From: Gloeopeniophorella convolvens
Lineage: Eukaryota; Basidiomycota; Agaricomycetes; Russulales
Direction of reading: 5' to 3'
Length of the DNA: 64,000 nt
Assembly (NCBI GenBank): GCA_022496205.1
Contig: WTXD01000012.1
Coordinates: 124,001 to 188,000 of the forward strand
Shown: piece after piece, positions 12,857 to 23,550 of the stretch
How positions within the stretch are numbered: the first letter of the stretch is position 1
Layout: each line of letters opens with the position of its first letter
Notes under the pieces: generated by a model
Database searches by the model: none
What the model was told of the DNA's origin: nothing
The model's input: only the letters and a program-made list of their open reading frames with translations
Translations under genes and position numbers: made by a program

Positions 12857-15800
12857 ATGCCGCGCCGTGCCTCGTACACGAGCGAGGATGGCCTGTTCCC
12901 GAGCGGCAGCTCGCAGAGCTCTGCCCACCGCCGCCTATCCCAGTATGTGCCTCCTCTGTTCAGCGTCCGGTCTCTTTCTTTGCCTTTTATGGGACATTCC
13001 ATTCGTCGCACCTGCCTCGTTTTCTTCTTGCTTCGCCGAGTCTGCACGAGTAAACCGGCTCAGGGCGCCCCGAGAGCAGCGATAAGGATCGCTCGGACGA
13101 CCCCATGGGAGCCTATTAGTAGGCCCTACAAGGCCCTATGATGACGGCGGCCCTGTGCCAGTGATGGCCGGCCCCCTTCGCCTCGCGTCTGCTGGCCTCG
13201 AAATCAAAATATCGGCGGGGCTTGTCTGTGTGACTGGCCTGCCTCATGGCCGACCCAACGCTCGTCTTCGAGCGATCATGTGAGGTCAGCCCCCGCCGGA
13301 CCTTTTTCTTTTCCCATCTGGGCTCCGTTGCCCATTATCGCTGTGCATCACTCGCCACGAGTCTGTCAATTCTTCTCCGCGCCGCTTCCTTCCCTGGTTC
13401 ACCTGTTCCGGCTCGAAATAGCGCCCGCCCGCACCCTCTGCCGGCCCATCCAGATCCTCGGTAGCTTCGTGCTTGTTTCTGCTTCCGGCGCGTTTGCTCG
13501 CCCAAGTCGCGGTGCGGTGCGGTGCGGCTGAAACGTTGATCGCTTTCCCCTTCCGTCCCGTTTTTTTTGTTGACTCGCGTCAAATTCATACATCATCGGC
13601 CCTTTCGCTATATCTTTTCCTCTATCACCCACGACAACTTTGAATGCTAACCGTCCTTCTCGTGCCTACGTCAGGACCCGCGTCAGCCCGACGGCACCCT
13701 ATCCACCATCCAAGCCCACGCGGCGCCCTCAGCACGCCCACTCCCAGTCCTCCTCTTCTTTAGCCTCCAACCGTCGTGGTTCTCTCCCCACCCTCCATCT
13801 ACACACCCCTCCCCAGGCAACCACTCCCACACTCTCCATCTCTCCCCCTGCCATGCAAGAAAAGTCCGAGAACACAAACGATGACGACTATTACGCCCAC
13901 TCCAGCCTCGCCACGTTCTCCTTTGGCGCTGCCTCCGCCCCTCGCCAATCTTACGACACTGACATGTCCAGCCCCCTCTCCGCGCAGGCCACGAGCGAAA
14001 GCGGTCATTCTCTCGGCACGGGCAGCACCGATCGCACGCCCCGTCCCTCCATCTCCCACGCCCGCGGCTCCGACGGGGACGAGGATGAGGACGCGACCCG
14101 CCGCAGCCGCGCTAAAATGCGCGCCATCGACGACGGCGGCCGCAGACCGTCCCTCCCTACCAACCTCTACACTTCCAATCGTCCCGGCGCGCAGCCACCC
14201 TCGGACGACGTCGCCGGTCCCTCTCCTCGCCCCTACACCGATGCCCCCGGAAGTGATTCAGACCCGACCACGTCCGGCAACGTTTCAGAAGCCGACATCG
14301 ACCCTGGGAACGAGTCTGGCTTTGTCGACACGGACGTCGAGTTTGATGGGATTGTCCCCGACGACGCGTCCCAGCACACCTTTGGCCTCGAGAAGGTCCG
14401 CTCCCCCTACTTCTCCGACTCCGAGGCCGAATCTGACTGCGAGCCGGGCACACAACAGTACGCGGACTATTACATCGTTGATCCCAATGAGCGACGCCAG
14501 GAGGCCGGCTCGCCCGTTATCTTTGCGAGCACCAACAGCGAGGACGACGACTCGGATGTCTCCGAAACTGGCTCGCGAGGGCTCGCCGCCATACGTCGCA
14601 ACAGTATTGCCATCCGCGCCGCATCGATTCGAGACCGCGGGTTCGACGCCAGCGGCGATGCTGGAGTCCGCGGGCGCGAGCGCGAGGACAGCACGGTGAC
14701 GGTGCGGCGGCCGAGCCACAGCACTCTTGAAGAAGTTCGTGTGGCAGCGGCGGCCATCCAAGAGGAGGGACAGCCTCCGTTGCCGCGACCCGACTGGAGC
14801 ATGTTCCCAAACAACGCAGGTCCGCCGCCGGCACAGGAGACAGGCGAGGACGTGTATTCGGGCATGGACTTGGGGTATATTTTGGACGTCAGCGCGGGCG
14901 CGGGCGCAGACTCCCGGCGTTCATCGCACTCATTCATCGCGCCGCAAGCGTTGCCATTGCCGCCGTCCAAGGACAAGACCAAGTCGAAGGACAAGGAGAA
15001 GCGCAAGAAGGACAAGGGCAAGACCAAGGAGCACATGGACCTCGTCGTGCAGGACCTCGTCGGCGCAAGCTCGAGCGGCGTGCCGAACCTGTTCGACGTC
15101 GCGCCGTGGGCAACGGCAGACGATGCTGCCAAAGTGGACCTACGCCGCCCGAGCACGGTCACACTCGACGATTCGTTTGCGGGCGGGCTCCGCCGGGACG
15201 ACCCCGAATACGCAGTGCGCCGCACGGCGTGGTCGTTCATTCGTGGGCCCGCCCCGCACATCGTGCCCCCGCGCGAGACTGGCGGCGTCCCCAAGGTGTG
15301 GGACGTCTGGCGCTCCACGCAGATCGGCCAGATTCGCATCGAGCGCGCCGTCCTGCCGTCCTGTACGTACCATATCCTCCTTGTTACGCCGTTGGCGCGT
15401 GCTAATGCGGGATTTCCCCTTTCTCTCCCACCTTCCCTCTTGCCCTCTCTCCGTGTCCCTCGCACTCCTCAGCTGACCCGACCAAGCCGGACCAGCAGCG
15501 CCTCAATGTCGTGCATGACGTTGACCGCGAGTCTGGGAATACATTCGGTGGCCCTACAACAATCGTGCACCGCCACTCGCGCGCGATGGCCTTCTCGCTC
15601 TACCGCTACTACGGCCTGCGCTACCGCCGCCCACAACTTGGCACGCGTAGCAGCACAACGACTGCGGGATCGCGCGGCACACGCGGCGGCGCGCCCGGCG
15701 GCGCGGCGATGGCAGCACAGTGCTGCTCCCGCCGTCGAACGCGATCTTGCTAGCGACAAAGCGCGTCCAGGAGCAGTTACAACGACAAAGAGCACGTCAA

Positions 15801-17262
15801 AACTCGACGCGCACGGCTGCTGCCGGAAGAAGGCAGCGAGCGGCGCGAGGGCGGCCGGCGCGAGGGCAGGCGCGAGCACGCGCACGCTCGCCGTGCCCTG
15901 CCCGAGCGGCAGCCTGCGGTGCCGCGGCATATCATCGACCCGAGTCGGCTCGACGAGCTCGACAGCCCTGTCGCGACGACAAGCGCGAGCAACTCGTCGC
16001 ACACCGTCACATCCTCGTTCGACCTCTCCGGCACGACCGCGACCGTCTCGTCCGGGTCGGCCGGGCACAGCATCTCGTCCATCACGACCCCCTCGACCTC
16101 GTCCGTCTCCTCGTCCATTTCCCTCTCCGAGCGGCAGCTCTCCCCGCCCGACGAGGCGGAAGAAGACAGCGACGGCGAATTCGGCAACCCTGTCCAGCGC
16201 AGGACGCACGCCGAGGCGTTTGATACGCTCGACAGCTACGCGATCGACAAAATCAAGAACGAGCGCACACACCGCTGCCCGCGCGGCGCTCGCCCGGCTG
16301 GCTCCAGCGCATCATCAGCCCGGCTGGCGGCGGCAGCGGCGCGGCGCGCAGCGCTCGCTCTCTAGCCTCGCGCCGATCAGCCACCGTGGATGACGCTCGC
16401 CCCACGCTCGATGCAGGAGGAGCAGGATCGCGTGATCCAGGGACTCAGCTCGTCCTTCAAAGATGTCGGGCTGCTCCCGTCGGACGGCCCAAGGGCGGCG
16501 CCGGCATCGGCCGCAAGGGCAAGAGCAAGAACAAGGACGTGCTCACGCACGTGCCGACGAGTCGCTCTACATGCTTCTCCCGCTCTGGCCGCACGAAACC
16601 GACCCCGCCCACACCGTGCAGAGCCCCGAGCCGTCCCCGCGCGAGCTCAACCGCGAGCAGAACCTCTACCTCCTCGTGTATTACGTCGCGTTTGAGGAGC
16701 GCGGGGAGAGCAAGGACGCGCCCGGGAGCGGTGGGGCCACTCCCGCGAAGAAGCGCTCGCGCTCGCGCCCGCGCAAGGGCGAACGCGAGCGGCAGCACAC
16801 TCCGCAGCAGTCCGCGCCGCCGCTCTTCGACGCCCAGCGCGGGTTCAAGGTCGTCGGGCGGCTCGTCGCGCACTCGGACCTGAATGGCTCGGGCATCCGG
16901 CTGCCCGTGCGCGGACTCGCGGTGACAGGCTCGCTCGCGGAGGCGGAGCGCAGCATCCCGCCCGCGTCGCTGCGCGACGTGCACTCGGACGACTTCGTCA
17001 TCGGCATGTGCATCGACCGCTCGGGCAGGTCTATCGAGTTCGTCCCCGAGGGCCTCGAGAAGCTCGGCCTGTGCGTGCCCCGCGCGCAGCCGCTGCCCGC
17101 CGTCCCGCTGCACACGCACCCTGGCATGCAGACCGCGGACCCGTCGACGAGGAGGTCGAGCCGCAGCCGCTGACGGCCATCGGCCGCGCGGCCGTCGAGA
17201 TCGCGTGGCTCGGCTGCATGGCGCTCACGACATACTACGGCCCGGACTCGTCGCACGCTTAG
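12857..17262 (+). CDS. Long unrecognised Ser/Asp-rich protein, frame interrupted
   Basis: I do not recognise a family. Exon 1 (12857-12942, start MPRRASYTSEDG) joins in phase across a long 732-nt intron to 13675. That exon is open to 15362 and a further intron leads to 15473. The first 570 residues are mostly disordered: Ser/Pro/Asp-rich, with acidic runs (GDEDEDATRR) and a Lys cluster (KDKTKSKDKEKRKKDKGKTKE). A conserved-looking core follows (PKVWDVWRSTQIGQIRIERAVLPS, then FGGPTTIVHRHSRAMAF, SLYRYYGLRYRR). The C-terminal part is ordered again (ESLYMLLPLWPHETDP, NLYLLVYYVAFEE, FKVVGRLVAHSDLNGSGI), ending in AAVEIAWLGCMALTTYYGP at the TAG near 17262. From about 15720 the coding-like sequence moves between all three frames at least five times, always in very GC-rich sequence, and once more near 17141. 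Missing bases in the assembly are the likeliest cause; real decay is the alternative. Confidence 0.6.
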
Positions 17263-19439
17263 ATCCCGCCTCCGCCCCCCGCCACCCCTGCCTCCCATGC
17301 AATTGTCCACTTTCTCTTATCATTCTCTCTCCATTCTCCTCTCTATATTCTTTTTTGCAATTCCCGCTGCTGGAACCTCGTGTGTCCCTATTCTATCTCC
17401 GTCCTGTCCCACTGCACGACACAACTCGATATACCCGCCCTCCGGAATGTACGCAATATCATAGCTCGAGGATCCGTATGACCGCCATGCCATGCTCCCC
17501 TGTATACATCTATATATGTGCCCCGACATCGCCCGGCGCCCTCGGCCCCCCTGTGTATTTTTTCGGATTGTTGTCACCCCGTGTTGCCTTAGCTATGTAG
17601 GACCTGGATTATTTTATCAATAGGGTTCGGTGTTCTGCTCTGCCGCCGCACCGCCGCGTGCTGGTGTGCGAAGAATACAGAAGATGGAAGACGACCGACT
17701 GATCAACACGCTGGAGCTCCGTCCGGCCCCCGTGCTGTGAGTGCTACCCTTAGATTCCGCTATGATTATCTCGTGTCCGTTCGCGTCACGTTTGCGCTCG
17801 CTTCGGCTCTGTCGTTGAGGGGGGGAAATGTGACGCGGCCCCACAGGGGCTGCGTGTCAATGTGCGTGCATAGTTGGGACCCTGCGCCTGCGTGCAGGGC
17901 CTGCGCGGATTAATGGGGCAAAGCAAACAGATCGGGGGGTGTGGGGTGCCAGGCCGCGTTTTCGCCACTCGTACGACGGGCAGCCAGGCGTTACTACTTG
18001 TTCAATAATTTGGCGCCTCATCTCGCCGCGGCGAGGGGCGCACTGCGGCGGCGTGCGCACAATCAATTTCTTGCGGTGGCTCTTTGCTTATCCCCCGGGA
18101 CACCGTGGGTCCGGGGCGGCGAAGCTCTCTGGGGCTCGTGATGGTGATCTGCTGGTTGCCCTTCCTTTCGCCTACTATGCCGCATCCGTGCACTGTCCTA
18201 GGATGGGCGTCCTAGGGCACGCGACTGGCTAGGCTAAGCGTCTCTGTTCGCTCCGGTTCGTTGATCCACTGCCAGATCTCCCCCACCACAAGCGGCCACT
18301 GCGTGCAGGCTGCACGGCTTTTGGCTGTTTTTGCCTCTGGAATACTACTTCTCGAACATTCAGCCGGAGGTATGCTTCTCAACCACTGTCCCGGAATGTG
18401 AAGAGGCAGGCCTGCTGCCGGCCGTGTGCCTGACATGATGCTCGCGTTTCAACTTTGTCAACCTTCGACCTCGCCACGGTGACGGACGCCATTCTGCCTT
18501 CCCCTTCACCGCTGGATTTTCCCCCACTCAACAGGCTTGGCCCTCGTGTAATACTCAAAGGTCCGACGACACAGGCAACGGGACCTGAACCGGAGCCATC
18601 ATGATGCCTGCCTGGGGCTCGGCGCCCTCGACCAGCCTTCTTCCCCTCCTCCCTTCTTTCCTTCGATCCGTGTCTCGGCCTATCGCCATCCTTCCTCCGG
18701 CCATAGCGGCCGCCTTCCTCCCACGACAAGCATGGACAGGCAAGCAAAGCGACGCCGTGGCCCCCGGTTCTCCCACACTGCACCCTGTCTCCAGCTCCCC
18801 CAAAAATCAGCACGCCCGATCACTGGCGCATGGACCTACATATCCCTTGCGCCACGTTATCGAGGGCTCCAACCCACTCCAATACCCAATCTCTCGCTTG
18901 GAAGATAGACAACCTACGTGCATGTGCGCAGCTGGCATCTCACGCAGCGAATCGGTGCGGCAGCATCTGCGGTCCTCGTGCGAGCGGGCAGCTTCGAGAC
19001 CTCACATCCAGCTTCCATCACTCCCTGCCCAGCTCCAGCGTCGTCCAGTACACAGATGAATCTCCCAGCGTGCAGACAGCAGCTCGCCCCGTATCGCTCT
19101 GTGCGGAATTCGCGTCCCGCCCGCCTGGCCCCAAGCAACGACCAATAGGGGACTCAGAAAATAGAACAGTTGGGCTGTCCTGGCCCTCGAGCGCAGCTTT
19201 ATCAACGGCACCGCGCCAGAAGCGCGAGCTGACGCCGGGCTTCCCAGCTGCCTGCCAGCCAGCCAGCACCCGTGCATTCAAATTTTCGTACGATCTAGAC
19301 CATAGCAGCCCCAGCACTGCTACACGAATGTGCCCCCGTGGTGTCCACCCTCGGACTCGGAGACATGGAGCGATGCGACCCAGCCGCGATTCTAGGGTGC
19401 TTGAGCCTCGGTTGGCGACCGTGGCGCGCCATCGACCAG

Positions 19440-19500
19440 CCCCGCGCGGGCGGGGCGGGGCGGCCGCGGGGCGGGGCGGGTGGAGCGGGGCGCGTTGGTG
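19440..19500 (+). repeat. G-rich tract with quadruplex potential
   Basis: The plus strand carries at least six runs of three or more G within about 60 bases (GGGCGGGGCGGGG repeats around a GGCCGC). By the usual pattern of four G3+ runs with short loops it could form a G-quadruplex. No gene is nearby. Confidence 0.5.
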
Positions 19501-22199
19501 CGCGAGGCGGTGCACTGCTTCCATGTGATGCCACGGTCCCCCCGTCGCCCGTAGCCCCCGCCAGGGCTGGGCGCTGAGATCTAGGGCGGCGGGGCCCCGC
19601 TCGGGCGGACCATGGCCCTCGATGCGCGCGCCCCTTGGCGCAGGTGCCACGGGGGCGCGTGCGCGTGTGTGCGGGCATGACAAATACATGGGCGTGGACA
19701 GGCGCCGCGCGGCCTCGCGCCCCACCCTGCGCGCTCGTTCGATGGACTCGTCAATGGTGCCGGGCTGCGGGGTCGAGTTCGCGCCCGCCCGCGGCCCATC
19801 GCAACCAGGGGCGTGTGCATACGTGAAAGGAAGGATGCAACGTGCCCGCTCGGAAGGTCGGGCGTGTTCTGGTCTGTGTCGTGTGTGTTCTATCCACTTG
19901 CCCAACTGGTGTAACGCCTCGGCGCACCGGGATGCTGCGCGGCAATGGCGATACATACAGAAGTACCTAGCAAGTAAGGATCACGTCTCAATTATGTACG
20001 GCACACGTGGCCGCGCCTGAACAGGCTTCTATCTTCCAGAAGTGGATTAAGCTCTGTGCCCCATAAAGATGCGGCGGTCAGAGGGGCCCCTCGACCTACT
20101 AATTACGCTTTTCGGTGGTGTGCACAACGTTCAGTGCGCATTCACGCGCGTGGGGTGATCTGGTCATCTCTTCCCATCTCGCCTGAGAGCAAGGGCTGCT
20201 CGGGTGCTCACAAAACACGGGCTCCGATGCGATCCAGTAATATGTACTGGCCCCGCATGATTCCATGCGTACACCTGCCGTTCTCAATCTTCCCTGTACT
20301 GCGGGCCATAGATGGGAGCCACAGGCACCCACACCATACACCGCCTCGATCGCGGATGCATCCTCGCTCGTACAACACACCACTACGGCGTACTCACGGC
20401 GGCGCGTCCCTTAGATGTGGCGGCAGCCTTTGCGAATCCAGCCTCCTGCGATTTACGGCAGCACCGTCGCGGGCGCGGTGAGCCAATGGCAGGGCCGGGC
20501 CTGGTCAACGAACTCGCCCTGCCTCGAGCGCGCAAGCGCAAGAAATTATTCTCCAACCAGTCGACCGCCCATTCGCTCAAGCTCTGAACTCGGTAGGATG
20601 CTGCCTAGACCGTTCGATTCTGAGAAGACGTCCGTCCAGCTGGCGCGCGTCGGTCCGTGCACCGACGACGGTCGCAGTTGCGTGATGTGCGGTATTGAGT
20701 GCGTACTTAATTGTTCTGTGAAGAAATCTAGGAGGGGAGCGGTGTGGGAGGTATCGCGATGATATCGCAGAAGGGCCACTCGTACAGGTAAGCGAGTGGT
20801 CGTATATGGTCGTCTTTGTTCGTTTTCGTGTGAGGTTGCTATGCGTCGTGGGCGGACGGAGCGCTTGCAGAAACCAAATTCGTGATTGGATTGATTGTTC
20901 AAGAGCAACGAGGACGGCGCAGTTGATCTGATTGAAGTAGGAAGGCCCGACATCCTCGCGCACATCCATACAGTCAGCCAGCCGTGCGTGCACGAGCGGC
21001 GCAACGAGGACTAGTGGCCAGTGATCAGGCAGTGATTGAGCACCTTACCTGCGCGTGGATTGTATCTGAGATATTTTTGTCGTTCTCGTGTTCTGAGTCG
21101 CTTAAAACACGCTCAAGGACAATTGGATCTCACCCTCAGCAAACACATTTCCGAAACGACGTTCGAAATGATAGCCGAGCCGTCTAAACGCGATATCGAG
21201 GCGCTCAAGAACACTTAATCTAGTGGCTTAACCGAGGGCACGACGCCGTACGAACGCTGCGCCATATCCGAGAGTATCGGATGGCTGGCGGGAAGATTCT
21301 CCCAAGATCGTGCCCAGGTGCGAAGCTGCCATATTTTGGTGAGCCAAGGCCCAAAGGTGCCAAGTGATGGTCAAAAGGGGAGTGAGCCCTGTGAAAACGA
21401 GTCTCCCTGGAGATACTGAGGTGGCTAGGCGAGGGAATGTAACGACATTCTAAATGGAGGGCTTCTCTGCAGCACGAAACCGGAAGCAGGAGCCGATGCT
21501 GCGTGGCATGCATGGAATTGAGCAGGAGGCAGCTGCCAGACCCCAACATGCTGTCACACACCGATTCGTCTCCAGACCAGAACCAAGAGCGCCAGTTCAA
21601 GAGTAGCCATTTGCAACGGGAGACATCTTCCCTCCGAGACAGGGAAATTGCCGCCGAGTTCTCCGCTTTGGTAGTACGTGAGCAAGACGCTGGATGTTGG
21701 CCAGGCTCGACAAGACAACTCTCCCGCTGCAAGGCACTGATCCTTTTCTATTTGAGGCGCTGATATTTGCGACACTAACTACCGAAGGCACTGATAGTGC
21801 CCATGGTTTCGCCGCTGGTCGCAAGGGGACCGAGCAAAAATCGCAGACAGAGCAGGTTGACTGCGCGCACTCTACTGTCCTTTATCTCTGCGAGTACGTT
21901 GTTAGCGACGGCCCTGAAGTTCTCTAGATACTGATATTCATCGCCGGACACGGAGTCGGCGGTGACAGTGCAGCCGGAAAGATCAGCCGATGTCGTTGCG
22001 CGTGCCGCGGGACCTGAGCGATGCCGTCAATGGCACTAACAGACGAGATAAATATGTGCAGTGCATGCTGGCAAGCCTTCGAGGAGCTCCGACGATAATG
22101 GCGAGGGCCAGGTAGGAGAGGACTTTAAGGAAAGCGGAGAGTCATGCGGCCGCGGCGGGCGGGAAGATGTCGGGCCGTCGGCGGCGCGGAGGCTGTGAG

Positions 22200-22236
22200 T
22201 GCCACGTCAGCGTAAAAACAGGCGAGCGACGTGGCA
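22200..22236. promoter_or_regulatory. UPRE-like inverted repeat upstream of the bZIP gene
   Basis: TGCCACGTC (22200-22208) and GACGTGGCA (22228-22236) are perfect 9-nt inverted arms separated by 19 bases. The left arm continues to CCACGTCA, the reverse complement of TGACGTGG, which is the core of the metazoan XBP1 unfolded-protein response element. The right arm has CGACGTGG, one base off. The site lies 119-155 bases upstream of the bZIP start codon. A bZIP dimer binding each arm would fit. Binding by this particular factor is inference. Confidence 0.5.
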
Positions 22237-22354
22237 TCCCTTTTCTTCACTTACGACCACGTACGTCCTGCGCACTCCGCAGTCTTCCCCCCCTCTACAA
22301 GACCCTCTCCCTCCTTTCATTCCTCCCAACGCCACGTACGATCTCTCTACATCC

Positions 22355-23550
22355 ATGGCTGCCTCAGACGCTTCCTTCGTAGACCCCTCCAATCTCGCTC
22401 TTCCCTCTCCATCACGCACCCCCGAGTCATCTACATCATCTCTCCCACCATCTTCCTCCTCCAAGCCTCCTGCCAAGTCTCGCCCCGCACCTACTACTGG
22501 CGATGACAACACTGCACCTCGGAAGCGGGCACGGTCCGACTTGACCCAGGAGGAGCGCAGAGAGGCTCGTGCACACCGCAACCGCATCGCTGCCCAGAAC
22601 AGCCGCGACAAGCGCAAGGCGCAGTTCTCCGCTCTCGAAGCTCGCATTGGTGAGCTCGAGGCCGAGAACCGTGCTCTCCGTGTAGGCATGGCCCACCCCC
22701 ACCCTTCCACCGACAACGCCGAACAGCGCGCAGCAAACGCTGCCCGCGAAGCGGAGAATTCTGCGCTGCGTGAGCGCGTGCGGGTTCTCGAGACCGGGTG
22801 GGAAGCTATCGTCCGCGCCCTCCAGACGCACGGCGTCGCCGCGGGTCTACCGTCTCTCCTCGTCCCACCACCTGCAGAGACGAACGCCCCATCACCATCA
22901 TCAGCGGCCTCATCACCGTCGCCCCCTCCGAGTACGACCACCTTCCCTGTACTCGTTCCGCCTACCCCCACCTTCCCTCTCGACCCCACTGCCTTCCCCC
23001 TCTCACCGGCGCCTTCCTACTCCAGCGCCGTATCCAGCATGTCAAGCCCCAGCGTCTTTGACCTTACGCATGAGTCCACTTGCCACTCAGCACGGGTGGT
23101 GAGCTCCGTCCCTCCGACGGCGTCCCTGCAGCGGGTGGACCCACGCAAACAGACGAAGACCTTGGTGCGCTCTTTGGCACTGCTGGTACGGACGAGGTCG
23201 TCGACGAGGCGGCGATGGATGATCTCTTCCGTGAGATCCTCGCGCCGTCCCCCGCGCCCTCCTCCACGACGCCGTCACTAATGGGCGGGGAGGGCGAGAT
23301 TCCGGGGCTAGACCTTGATCAGGGCTGGGCTGGCGCAGGCACGGACGCGGCGGCGGCGACGAAGGAAGCGGAGCGAGAGATGCAGAGGCTGCTGGACCTG
23401 ATGCCGGTCGACGGTACCGCACTCGGGCTGACGATAGACGGCGCGTCGCTACTGCCCATTGACAACGACTGTGGCAGCGGCGCGGCCGCGCTCGAGCTGG
23501 ACCTCGGCGCGTGGGAGACCTCCCTTGGCCTCGCGCAACCGGTGTTCTGA
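22355..23550 (+). CDS. HAC1/XBP1-like bZIP factor with candidate Ire1 intron
   Basis: This is a nuclear basic-leucine-zipper transcription factor. Residues 65-90 form the basic region (HRNRIAAQNSRDKRKAQ), close to the NRxAAQxSRxKxK pattern of HacA/XBP1. A zipper from about 93 on (FSALEARIGELEAENRALR) is continued by a second heptad stretch, then a Ser/Pro-rich segment. The start ATG at 22355 opens the frame that contains the bZIP. Unspliced, that frame ends at 23281 after 308 residues with an Arg/Ser-rich tail. The acidic frame that follows (QTDEDLGALFGTAGTDE, EAAMDDLFREIL) runs to the TGA at 23548. Removing 23091-23128 joins the two in phase to give 385 residues, as when HAC1/XBP1 mRNA is cut by Ire1. 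No ordinary GT-AG pair in the region gives this frame change. A missing base in the assembly is the main alternative. An upstream ORF and a UPRE-like repeat precede the gene. Confidence 0.82.
23079..23103 (+). promoter_or_regulatory. 5' Ire1-type stem-loop candidate
   Basis: Bases 23079-23087 pair with 23095-23103 over nine positions (six Watson-Crick, three G-U), leaving a 7-nt loop CAGCACG. Cleavage after the third base (CAG|C, between 23090 and 23091) falls one base into a codon. The loop fits the CNG|C part of the Ire1 consensus but has C instead of G at +3. Confidence 0.55.
23121..23137 (+). promoter_or_regulatory. 3' Ire1-type stem-loop candidate
   Basis: Five pairs (23121-23125 with 23133-23137; three Watson-Crick, two G-U) close a 7-nt loop CTGCAGC. 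This matches the Ire1 consensus CNG|CNGN in full. Cleavage between 23128 and 23129 leaves a 3' exon that continues the acidic frame in the right phase. Confidence 0.55.

Larger units (their letters stand above)
17263..22354. other. 5.1-kb stretch without recognisable gene
   Basis: No convincing coding frame, splice chain or RNA gene was found. The largest open frames (for example 18830-19528 on + and 19018-19956 on -) overlap each other antisense and read as GC-driven noise. Features that stand out are a G-rich tract at 19440-19500 and, at the right end, the regulatory region of the bZIP gene. An ordinary intergenic region, or a noncoding RNA, is possible. Confidence 0.5.

Noticed and set aside
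12281..13141. Open plus-strand frame of 286 codons
   Set aside because: It overlaps the promoter, first exon and first intron of the following gene in another frame. It is Pro/Ser/Arg-rich with no domain; high GC explains its length.
18830..19528. Open plus-strand frame of 232 codons, with a 312-codon frame antisense to it
   Set aside because: Mutually antisense long frames in GC-rich sequence, with no domain and no splice pattern.
23091..23131. Ordinary GT-AG intron within the bZIP frame change (donor near 23096, acceptor at 23131)
   Set aside because: Such introns would be 33-36 nt and a multiple of three, so they do not produce the required frame change.
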